A stretch of DNA of 64,000 nt from Agrobacterium tumefaciens (GTDB lineage Bacteria; Pseudomonadota; Alphaproteobacteria; Rhizobiales; Rhizobiaceae). This document shows positions 56,924-64,000 of this stretch, in pieces; position 1 is the first letter of the stretch, and each line of letters begins with the position of its first letter. Below the pieces are notes generated by a model. It worked only from the letters and a program-made list of their open reading frames with translations. It searched no databases and was not told the origin of the DNA. The translations under genes were made by a program, and so were the position numbers. The stretch spans positions 2,604,001 to 2,668,000 of the forward strand of contig CP048469.1 in NCBI GenBank assembly GCA_025559845.1, written 5' to 3'.

Positions 56924-58519
56924 TCAGTTGGCGGGATGGGGCTCATCATCGAGAGTGCTGTCCGGCACCATGTTGAGATCGAAGACTGGCAGGCCCGCTT
57001 CGACGGAAATGATGTCGAGGAGCGTGTCTGCGGTAAAGGCTTTCGGCGCGACAGCCAAGTTCCGCTCGCAACTGCGCTGACGGGTGACGACAATCGTGCT
57101 TTCTTTTGCAGCACCGTTGTAAAGCGACAGAACCTCTCCTTCGCTCGGCGCAATACTGGCCATCGGCACCAGATGGCGTACGAAACCATTGCGTATGATA
57201 TCGATTTTGCCCGACGATATCGCCCAGTTCTCCCAATATCCCTCAGGAACGCGCAACGCGATCATGGCGTTGCTGCGCAAGGTGACTGTGAACACCGAGA
57301 GATCACCCTGATCACTCAGTAGTCGCACCTTGCCCCAGCCATAAAGCTGTTCGCGTGTGGCACGCGATTCCGGCATCTTGTTCTGCTTCAGCAGATTGAC
57401 GGCATCCTTGACCTTCTGGGCCTGTGACATCTTGGCGACCAGTACCGCATCGTCATCGTCGATTACGATCAGGTCTTCCAGCCCGATCAGCACAACCTTC
57501 CTGCCACCGCGGGCATAGGCAAGCGTGTTGCTGGAGCCAATCGACACCACCGGTCCGGACAAGGCATTGCCGTTTTCGTCCTTGTTGCGATCGATTTCAT
57601 GCAGGGCCGAAAGAGAACCAATATCGGACCACCCGATACCCTCGCACCGCACAACCGCGCCACGCGCAGTCCTCTCCATGATCGCCGTATCGACCGGAAC
57701 ATCCGCAGGGGCTGCGCGGAACGCCAATTCTTCGAGCATCACGGCCGGTACGTCGGCGAACATATCGACGGTGGCTTTTTCAAACGCCTCCTCAGCCGCC
57801 TGCAGGGTTTCGGGCGCATGCCGCGCCAACTCTTCCAGCATGACGCCAGCCCGGAACATGAAGATCCCGGCGTTCCAGCAGAACCCTTCCTCGACGTAAC
57901 GTTTTGCATTCTCGAGCGAAGGTTTTTCCAGAAAGTCTCCAGCGCTGATGGCGAACCCTCTGACCTCACCGTCAATTTCAAGCGCCTCACCAGGACGTAT
58001 GTAACCGAAACCCGTCTCGGGGTGCTCCGGTTTGATACCGAAAGTCACGATGCGATCGGCAAAACGTGCGACAGGCAAGGCGGCTGCCACTGTCTTGTTG
58101 AACAATGCAGGTTCCGCGATGATGTGGTCGGAAGGTGCCACGAGCAGCACGGCATTGCTTCCTGCCGCATCCATCCGTGAAATGGTGACCGTCAGCGCCG
58201 CGATCGCTGCCGCAGTGCCCTGCATCGACGGTTCGACGATAAGCCCATCAACGGCAAATCCACCGCTGGCGACCTGCTCTTCCGCATGAACCAGTGTGTC
58301 ACGTGCACACATCAGCCACGGCAGACTGTAACCAGGCACCGCGAAACGGCGCAGCGCCTGCTGGAAAAAGCTGTCCTGCCCGTCACCACCCAGCGTGAGA
58401 AACTGCTTCGGTTTGTTCGAGCGGGAGAGAGGCCAAAGCCGCGTACCGGAACCGCCGATCATGATGGCAGGAACGATCCGGATATTTTCCTCTGAAACAG
58501 CGGTCAAAACCTGACGCAT
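56924..58519 (-). CDS. manC: Mannose-1-phosphate guanylyltransferase with degenerate isomerase domain
   Basis: 531-residue enzyme making GDP-mannose from mannose-1-phosphate and GTP. The nucleotidyltransferase part (to about 370) has GGSGTRLWPLSRSNKPKQF, VAPSDHII, FLEKP and FCWNAGIFMF. The C-terminal domain lines up with the phosphomannose-isomerase cupin of AlgA/ManC from YGWGKVRLL (393) on. The metal-binding QxHxxRxEHW stretch, however, is replaced by IALRVPEGYWENW (about 420-432), so all expected histidines are gone. It should be a guanylyltransferase only; mannose-6-phosphate must come from another isomerase. It lies between algD and the secretion genes. Confidence 0.92.
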   Translation of the reverse strand: MRQVLTAVSEENIRIVPAIMIGGSGTRLWPLSRSNKPKQFLTLGGDGQDSFFQQALRRFAVPGYSLPWLMCARDTLVHAEEQVASGGFAVDGLIVEPSMQGTAAAIAALTVTISRMDAAGSNAVLLVAPSDHIIAEPALFNKTVAAALPVARFADRIVTFGIKPEHPETGFGYIRPGEALEIDGEVRGFAISAGDFLEKPSLENAKRYVEEGFCWNAGIFMFRAGVMLEELARHAPETLQAAEEAFEKATVDMFADVPAVMLEELAFRAAPADVPVDTAIMERTARGAVVRCEGIGWSDIGSLSALHEIDRNKDENGNALSGPVVSIGSSNTLAYARGGRKVVLIGLEDLIVIDDDDAVLVAKMSQAQKVKDAVNLLKQNKMPESRATREQLYGWGKVRLLSDQGDLSVFTVTLRSNAMIALRVPEGYWENWAISSGKIDIIRNGFVRHLVPMASIAPSEGEVLSLYNGAAKESTIVVTRQRSCERNLAVAPKAFTADTLLDIISVEAGLPVFDLNMVPDSTLDDEPHPAN

Positions 58520-58537
58520 GTCGCTTCCTCATAACTC

Positions 58538-58553
58538 ATAAAATATATTTTAT
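58538..58553. other. AT-only perfect palindrome between algD and manC
   Basis: ATAAAATATATTTTAT is a perfect 16-bp palindrome in the 56-bp gap, 19 bp upstream of manC. It could be a binding site for an AT-preferring regulator such as the Ros/MucR zinc-finger proteins that control exopolysaccharide genes in rhizobia, or an intra-operon promoter element. Inference only. Confidence 0.4.
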
Positions 58554-58575
58554 AAAAATGGGAGGCCTGACGGCC

Positions 58576-59916
58576 TCACCAGCAAAGGCCGTGATAAACG
58601 ATCTGGCCACTTCTGTTGGGCACTTCGACGCGTGCCAGATCCACGACGACCAGCGGTTTGCCCGCCGCTTCGATCGCGCCCGTCAGACCGGCATATTTGT
58701 GACCGACCACGACGATATCTGCATTATCAATGACATCATTGATTGATGGGCGTACACGCGGGGCGATATGGCGAAGATAGTTGCGGCCTTCACTTTCATC
58801 TTGAACAACATTTGGATCAAAGATCGAGACGTCTTTGCCGTTGCCAATGAAGTTCTCGACAAGGCTTAGCATCGGGCTCTCCCGCATATCATCGGTATCG
58901 GTCTTGAAGGTGATACCGATAAAGCCAATGCGATCCTTGCGCGCGTCATTGATCAGCTGCTTGGCGCGATCAATCTGGACCTGGTTTGCCGCCTTTGCGG
59001 CATCGAGCATCGGCGTCGCAACATTCATCCGGCGTCCGAAGGCCGAAAGCGCACGCAAGTCCTTCGGCAGGCATGAGCCGCCATAGGCAAATCCAGGCTT
59101 CATGTACGCCTTGGAAATGTTCAGATGCGTATCGGCACAGACAACATCCATGACGACATGACTGTCGATGCCTTTCGCCTTGCAGAGATTACCAACCTCG
59201 TTGGCGAAGCTGATTTTCACCGCATGCCAGCAGTTGTTGACGTATTTGACAATTTCGGCACTGCGCATGGGAATGACATGCGGGACAACGCTGATATGCG
59301 CGACCATTGCCTTGAGAACATCGATGGAGCGCGTATCGTCGCCGTATTGACCGAAAACAATGGCGCCTGGCTTGTAATAATCCGCGATCGCTGAGCTCTC
59401 ACGCAGGAATTCAGGATAATAGGCAACGCCGAAGTCCACCCCGGCAATCTTTCCAGATGCTTCCTCAAGCGCCGGAATGACAATTTCCTCCATCGTTCCA
59501 GGCAGAATTGTCGAACGCATGACAACAACGTGGAATTCAGTCTTGCGGCGCAAGGCACGGCCGATCTCGACCGAAACCTGACGAACGTAGTCTGTGTTCA
59601 GCGTGCCGTCGAGAAGGCTGGGTGTACCGACGCAGCAGAGCGACACGTTTGTGTTTTCGACAGCGTCTTCCGCCGAGGTCGTCGCCGTCAGCATGCCGTT
59701 CAGATTGGCTTTTTCCAGAAATTCGGCAAGGTCGGGCTCGATAATCGGCGCCTCGCCACGGGCAAGGCACGAAACCTTGAAGCTATCGGGATCAACCGCC
59801 ACAACACGGAAACCGTCGTTGCTCAGACATGCGGCTGAAACACAGCCCACATAACCGGCCCCGAAAACACTGACCCTAAGACCCATTGCACTGACGTTAA
59901 TATCAATTTTGGTCAT
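58576..59916 (-). CDS. algD: GDP-mannose 6-dehydrogenase
   Basis: 446-residue cytosolic enzyme oxidising GDP-mannose to GDP-mannuronate, the committed step of alginate synthesis. It follows Pseudomonas AlgD closely: VFGAGYVG (Rossmann), EAPIIEPDLAEFL, RSTILPGTMEEIVIPALE, YPEFLRESSAI, AYMKPGFAYGGSCLPKD with catalytic C282, FKTDTDDMRESP and the AlgD-like C-terminal HGLCW. UDP-glucose dehydrogenases lack several of these. ATG 59916 has a GGGGG site; M11 (59886) is an alternative closer to the AlgD start. It is the first gene of a probable operon algD-manC-ABC-HlyD-RTX. Confidence 0.93.
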   Translation of the reverse strand: MTKIDINVSAMGLRVSVFGAGYVGCVSAACLSNDGFRVVAVDPDSFKVSCLARGEAPIIEPDLAEFLEKANLNGMLTATTSAEDAVENTNVSLCCVGTPSLLDGTLNTDYVRQVSVEIGRALRRKTEFHVVVMRSTILPGTMEEIVIPALEEASGKIAGVDFGVAYYPEFLRESSAIADYYKPGAIVFGQYGDDTRSIDVLKAMVAHISVVPHVIPMRSAEIVKYVNNCWHAVKISFANEVGNLCKAKGIDSHVVMDVVCADTHLNISKAYMKPGFAYGGSCLPKDLRALSAFGRRMNVATPMLDAAKAANQVQIDRAKQLINDARKDRIGFIGITFKTDTDDMRESPMLSLVENFIGNGKDVSIFDPNVVQDESEGRNYLRHIAPRVRPSINDVIDNADIVVVGHKYAGLTGAIEAAGKPLVVVDLARVEVPNRSGQIVYHGLCW

Positions 59917-60455
59917 ATGAACCCCCGAAAGCGGCTAAGCAGGACACTCAAAAAACTTGAAAAAAATTCTGCGAATTCAAAAGGCAAACCCCTTCCAGCA
60001 TGGAAAGAGGTAAAGCTCGAAAGGCATGGCAAGATCGGGCCCGATGAGGCCGCAGCATATGAAATTATATTTTCTGGGACGCCTGTCCGAACTCCAGGGA
60101 GAAAACGGCGGCAGGCGCAAGAGCATAACAATGTATCTTAAGCTGCACGAAACACGGCATCTGCCTAAAAACCGGCAATCGCCCAATTCAAAAAAATATA
60201 CATGCAAAGCAAAAATCACGGACGACAAACGCAAACTCTTGTCGACGCCCAATTAATTACAAATATATTAAACAGGAAGCGATTATTACAGTCAATTAAT
60301 ATTTGAAAAGAAATACAAAAACTTTACGAAACTTAAACAATACTTCAAACAATTTCACAGGCCGTTGCTTTCAGGCATCACCCGGCCTGTAGCATTAACC
60401 CGACGTTTCCTTCGATTTGCTTCAATGTTCACCTACCGTTGTCGGGAAGTGAGCC
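59917..60455. promoter_or_regulatory. 539-bp divergent promoter region algD/algL
   Basis: AT-rich gap serving leftward algD and rightward algL. On the minus strand a TATAAT (60069-60064) has a weak -35 (TTCGGA, 16-bp spacer), giving a leader of about 140 nt to algD. The right half (60240-60355) is extremely AT-rich with several TTAAT/AACAAT runs. An inverted repeat lies at 60357-60390. A 74-codon frame at 59917-60141 is probably chance. The size and composition suggest more than one regulator. Confidence 0.55.
60357..60390. promoter_or_regulatory. Inverted repeat upstream of algL
   Basis: ACAGGCCG and CGGCCTGT (8-bp perfect arms, 18-nt spacer) end 65 bp before the algL start. No T-run follows. 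A candidate operator. Confidence 0.4.
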
Positions 60456-61496
60456 GTGTTGCGTTTTGCGTTGATTGCCTTTTCTGCATCCTTTCTGTTC
60501 AGCTTGCCCATGCTGGGCGTTGACCGTGATTCAGCCCGAAGTGTTGCAGTCGACAAAACCTTGAATGACAGCGCGGCACCTCAAAGCCTCCCCACCGTCC
60601 AGGTGAAACTGGAAAGATCCGGAGGCACTGCGGTCGCGAGCGGTGCAAAAACCAGGGATATGAGCTGTGGTGTCGCCATTTCTCAAATCGAAACGCCGCC
60701 CAGAAAAATTGCAACGATATCGAAATATCGCACGACCGAGATCACCGGGGACGCTGAAGGCGAAAACGTCTCGCACATCGCCGTATTCAAGCCGATCTGG
60801 CGCTCCATTCTTGAGCTTGAAACCATCGAAACACGCTTTGGAGCTGACTGCGCGATGCGTGTTCTGTCTCAATGGGCCACGTCGCAAGCGCTGACCGATG
60901 CCACAACCGCTGACGCCAATCTGACGCGTGGGCGTGTGCTCGCCGAGATATCCGGATTGATCGCAGCCTGGGAAGTTACCGCTGATCGCGAAAAGCAAGA
61001 CGTTGTTGTTCAATGGCTGAGCCAGATGGCGGACGACACGATGCTGTTTTTCGACAACGAGGCCGGGCCCAAGAGTGCCCGCAACAATCATCGTTATTGG
61101 GCAGCGCTTGCTCTTGCTTCCATCGGCAGCCTGAGTGGGGACCAAGCCAAGATCGAGTGGGCGCGCCAGTCCTATCGCATCGGAGTCTGCCAGGTAACGG
61201 AAGACGGGACCCTGCCACTTGAAATGCAACGGGGCGCTCTCGCCCGCAATTACCATCTCTACGCATTTCGTCCATTGGCGGGCACGTATGTTGCCCTGCG
61301 AAAAATTGGCCAGCCGCTCGATGACATCTGCTCCGGATCGCTGCAGAGACTGGAAAATGCGACGTTGAATGGTATCGATGATGCCGCGTTGTTTGAGGCT
61401 GCGACGACAAAACACCAAACCGAGCCGCCACGCGAGGAGACCTATCCAAGCCATTTGCGGCTGGAAACGCTGACACGCAAACTGCGGGAAGGATGA
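60456..61496 (+). CDS. algL: Alginate lyase (AlgL, polysaccharide lyase family 5)
   Basis: 346-residue exported lyase cutting polymannuronate by beta-elimination. Signal peptide about residues 1-20. The PL5 core reads KSARNNHRYWAALALAS with N211/H212, then LPLEMQRGALARNYHLYA with R259 and Y266; K90 in SKYRTTEI is the likely fifth catalytic residue. From memory, H, R and Y fall at constant offset (+10) from Pseudomonas AlgL H202, R249 and Y256. In alginate producers AlgL clears misplaced polymer from the periplasm. GTG start with GGGAAG upstream. Divergent from algD, convergent with the Sel1 genes. Confidence 0.9.
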   Translation: MLRFALIAFSASFLFSLPMLGVDRDSARSVAVDKTLNDSAAPQSLPTVQVKLERSGGTAVASGAKTRDMSCGVAISQIETPPRKIATISKYRTTEITGDAEGENVSHIAVFKPIWRSILELETIETRFGADCAMRVLSQWATSQALTDATTADANLTRGRVLAEISGLIAAWEVTADREKQDVVVQWLSQMADDTMLFFDNEAGPKSARNNHRYWAALALASIGSLSGDQAKIEWARQSYRIGVCQVTEDGTLPLEMQRGALARNYHLYAFRPLAGTYVALRKIGQPLDDICSGSLQRLENATLNGIDDAALFEAATTKHQTEPPREETYPSHLRLETLTRKLREG

Positions 61497-61517
61497 CGCG
61501 ACCACCATCATCGTCGT

Positions 61518-62816
61518 TTACCTTGTCATGCTGTCAAGCGAGATGAGAGCGGAGCGGGCCAGCAGATATCCGCCATCCGCCGACTTCGTCAGCCAATATT
61601 TGGCCTGCCCGATATCTTTGACGACGCCGGTTGCCTGGGCATACATCAGGCCGAGCAGATATTGTGCTTCGCTGTCTCCTTGTGTGGCAGCCAGTTTTCG
61701 ATAGGCCGCAGCCTTTTCAAGCGAAGGGCTGGTGCCGCGCCCCACGAAATAAGCCTCGGAAACAGCGCGAATGGCATCCATGTTACCCCTGTCGGCATAG
61801 GGCTCGAGGATTTTCAGGATAGCGTCGTGCATGGCAACAGGTACACCTGACCGGTTCAGTGCCTTGGCCAGAAAAGGAACGGCCTTTTCGTCACCGGCCC
61901 TGGCGGCTTCCGCGAACATGTCGACACCTTTCTGGATATCCGCCGGCTCGTTGCTGTTCCAAAGCGTACGGGCAATCTTGCCCTCCTCGGACACCGGACT
62001 GCTCTGCGGTGCAGTGGCGATAATGGCCTTCGCCTTTTCCCGTGCCGCCAGGCTGAAGCGCGTGTCGGACAGTTTGTTGGCCGCCGAAAGGCTTCTTTTC
62101 GGTGCAAGATCGATTGCCGAGAGCAGAAGCTGTTCGCTGCGCGCCGTCGCATCGGGATCTGTGCTTTGCATCAGCAGAGATGCGGTTTCGATATATCGCC
62201 CTGCACGACGTTCCGGCTGCAACCTGTCCAACATGGCAATTGCCTCGTTCACGTTCCGCGTCACGCCGCGCCCTTCCAGCAAGGCGAGAGAGGTTTCTTC
62301 AATGCCACGCAGATTGCCGACCAATGCAGCCCACCTGTACCACTTGTAGGCAAGTGCATCATTTTTAGGAATATCAGTGCCGAGTTGCTGCATGCGCGCC
62401 CACGCCACGACACAGCTGGATGAGCCGCGCATCGCCTCCTTCGCCAAGAGGTTCATGACCTTTCCAGCATTCGGCCCAAATGAATAATCGTTGTTGACAA
62501 TCCCCTTGGCCAGAAGGCGTACGGCCTCGCGATTTCTGGGTGCCGCAGCCATCAGCAAGGAAAACCCGAGATCAGCATTGCGAAGGTCACGACGAGGATC
62601 ACTCAGAGCAGCCGTGGCAATTTCCAGTTGCTTGGCAAGCGGGAGTTTTTTCGCAGCTTCAAGCGAAGGCAGCCGCACCGTCTGCGCAGGCTGTGGATTA
62701 GCCACCACTGCAGCACGTGCGGTTGGAACAGGCACATTGCTTGCTTTTCCCGCGGCCATGGCCACCGTCGCGACCGGCAAAACCGTAATCAAGGCCAATA
62801 TGACAGAAGGTTTCAT
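61518..62816 (-). CDS. Exported Sel1-repeat protein (AlgK-like)
   Basis: 432-residue periplasmic protein of Sel1/TPR-like helical repeats. Signal peptide at about 1-22 (MKPSVILALITVLPVATVAMA). Repeats are visible as AYKWYRWAALVGN, AVSEAYFVGRGTSPSLEKAAAYRKLAATQGDSEAQYLLGLMYAQATG and AKYWLTKSADGGYLLARSAL. In Pseudomonas AlgK, Sel1-like repeats scaffold the alginate export complex. This protein is similar in size but has no lipobox cysteine, so it is not an outer-membrane lipoprotein. ATG 62816 is chosen for the AAGGAT site and signal peptide; the open frame runs on to 63080. It follows the next Sel1 gene by 43 bp. Confidence 0.85.
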   Translation of the reverse strand: MKPSVILALITVLPVATVAMAAGKASNVPVPTARAAVVANPQPAQTVRLPSLEAAKKLPLAKQLEIATAALSDPRRDLRNADLGFSLLMAAAPRNREAVRLLAKGIVNNDYSFGPNAGKVMNLLAKEAMRGSSSCVVAWARMQQLGTDIPKNDALAYKWYRWAALVGNLRGIEETSLALLEGRGVTRNVNEAIAMLDRLQPERRAGRYIETASLLMQSTDPDATARSEQLLLSAIDLAPKRSLSAANKLSDTRFSLAAREKAKAIIATAPQSSPVSEEGKIARTLWNSNEPADIQKGVDMFAEAARAGDEKAVPFLAKALNRSGVPVAMHDAILKILEPYADRGNMDAIRAVSEAYFVGRGTSPSLEKAAAYRKLAATQGDSEAQYLLGLMYAQATGVVKDIGQAKYWLTKSADGGYLLARSALISLDSMTR

Positions 62817-62859
62817 CGAACGATCCTTTCTCCGGCATCGGGTGCGTTCGGAGGTTGTG

Positions 62860-64000
62860 CTATTGGGTGATGGTGGCGGCCTTGCCCAGCCACCGTTCCG
62901 CTTCCTGCGGATCAGGCGGGACGCCATAACCAATCTGCAATGCGATGGCGTAAGGTTCGAAAGCCTTGGGGTAACCTGAGATCGCCGCCCGTGCGAGCCA
63001 TCCAGTGCTATCCGCCGCCGAGAGCGGAAAACCGCTGGTGCCGGTTGCGAAGGCATCGGCAACCATGACCATGGCGGCACCGTCGCCGGTTTCGGCAGCT
63101 TTCATCATCCACACTCTGGCTTTTTCGGAATAAGCACCGTCCTCTTTCGCCATGATCGAAAGAATACGCGCCAGGGCCTGAATCGCATTGCCGGAACCAC
63201 CCTTTGCGGCATCCTCAAGGGCTGGCAATGCTTCAACGATGATTGGATTGGTGGATGTTTCGGGCGCCTCGTCTCCCACCAATTGCTCTACAAGGGTCTT
63301 CAAGGCTCCATCGTCTCCGGCTCGAACCGCAGCGAGCAACCATTGTGTCGCTTTACCAGGGTCGGCATGGGGCGAGAGAAGGAACATCCGGCCGGACTCA
63401 CGCATGGCCTCCACCTTGCCGGCCTCGGCAGATTTGACCATCGTGGTCAGCGCCAGTTCCGGGTTGAGAACACCGCGTTTGTTGTCGTTCAGAAGGTTGG
63501 CGAGCTGATAAAGCGTGCTTGCATCGTCCGTTTCTGAGGCGAGAGCCCGATCGACCAGTTCTCGCGTCTGCCTGGCGTAATTCGCATCGCGTGATATCGC
63601 ATCGGCCAAAGCAACCTCGTCCTTCGCGCTGCACAGCGGCTGTTTCAAGGCGAGGTCAAACATGGTGCGGCGAGACTTCTGGTCACCCGCACGTTCGGCG
63701 GTCTTCAGTATAGCTCGGATGTCACCGTCATCCACGGCCTGCCCTAGCCAGATATCCGCCGTTCTGCCACCGCCTTTTTTGGCATCGACACCGAGATCGG
63801 CAAGCTGGATCATGGAAGCAGTATGCCCCAGACGCGCAGCCTCAACGAGAAGTTTGATCCCTTCGTCCGGTTGAGGCGCAAGACCTGCCGCACCCTTCAG
63901 ATAAAGCTTGGCGAGGTCGTAACGAACCGAGGTGTCGCCACTCGACAGGCCATCCTTCAGAAGATCAACAGCTGCCTTCACATTTGTCTTGTCAGCATTT
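62860..64000 (-). CDS. Sel1-repeat protein, 5' end beyond the window
   Basis: At least 379 residues of Sel1-type repeats are visible, e.g. AAVDLLKDGLSSGDTSVRYDLAKLYLKGAAG, KATQWLLAAVRAGDDGALKTLVEQL and C-terminal PQEAERWLGKAATITQ. The frame is still open at the window edge, so the N-terminus and any signal sequence are unseen. It is upstream of, and probably cotranscribed with, the other Sel1 gene. Together they may form or anchor the polysaccharide export scaffold (AlgK-like); a general Sel1 adaptor role is the alternative. Confidence 0.85.
   Translation of the reverse strand, partial: NADKTNVKAAVDLLKDGLSSGDTSVRYDLAKLYLKGAAGLAPQPDEGIKLLVEAARLGHTASMIQLADLGVDAKKGGGRTADIWLGQAVDDGDIRAILKTAERAGDQKSRRTMFDLALKQPLCSAKDEVALADAISRDANYARQTRELVDRALASETDDASTLYQLANLLNDNKRGVLNPELALTTMVKSAEAGKVEAMRESGRMFLLSPHADPGKATQWLLAAVRAGDDGALKTLVEQLVGDEAPETSTNPIIVEALPALEDAAKGGSGNAIQALARILSIMAKEDGAYSEKARVWMMKAAETGDGAAMVMVADAFATGTSGFPLSAADSTGWLARAAISGYPKAFEPYAIALQIGYGVPPDPQEAERWLGKAATITQ

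Noticed and set aside
59917..60141. 74-codon frame in the algD/algL gap (MNPRKRLSRTLKKLEK...)
   Set aside because: Its start codon lies right at the algD start on the opposite strand, it has no convincing ribosome-binding site, and it covers the presumed algD leader and promoter. Kept as intergenic.

Overview
The window looks like chromosomal DNA of an Agrobacterium/Rhizobium-type alphaproteobacterium. The evidence is the lpiA-acvB pair, the many ABC importers with Tat-type binding-protein signals, a palindromic intergenic element of the kind common in rhizobial genomes, and evenly GC-rich coding sequence with AT-rich promoter gaps. I see no rRNA, tRNA, CRISPR array, insertion sequence, phage gene or plasmid function. 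The window opens in ordinary intergenic sequence and ends inside a gene.

Layout. 0.1-9.8 kb: an aldo/keto reductase and an MFS exporter divergent from a LysR gene, then a second LysR gene divergent from a degenerate alpha/beta hydrolase plus an RND efflux pair with no outer-membrane factor. 9.9-16.4 kb: housekeeping genes (small protein, EEP phosphohydrolase, cardiolipin synthase, pyridoxal kinase, beta-carbonic anhydrase, MltB-type transglycosylase, asd). 16.9-22.0 kb: a large MHS-family symporter and pntAB. 22.1-26.3 kb: a complete rutABCDEF pyrimidine-ring degradation operon behind a sigma-54 type promoter. 26.5 kb: a heme oxygenase.

27.4-34.3 kb is a sugar-type catabolic unit: DapA-family aldolase, GntR regulator, ABC importer, and a PfkB kinase resembling sulfofructose kinase. 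34.4-45.4 kb looks like a D-peptide scavenging island: DmpA-type peptidase, D-amino acid transaminase, LysR, D-aminopeptidase, Dpp/Opp-type importer and membrane dipeptidase. 45.4-50 kb carries a small membrane protein and lpiA-acvB (synthesis and hydrolysis of lysyl-phosphatidylglycerol).

50-64 kb is the most striking part. An alginate-like polysaccharide locus has algD (GDP-mannose dehydrogenase), manC with a degraded isomerase domain, a type I secretion ABC/HlyD pair and its apparent substrate, a 1215-residue RTX/VCBS protein with an N-terminal SGNH acetylesterase-like domain. These all read leftward. Divergent from them is an AlgL (PL5) alginate lyase with all recognised catalytic residues, facing two Sel1-repeat (AlgK-like) genes, the second cut by the window end. 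I infer synthesis of a polymannuronate-type exopolymer whose periplasmic strays are cut by AlgL and whose acetylation may be edited outside the cell by the secreted esterase. Polymerase and export genes are not in view and may lie beyond 64 kb.
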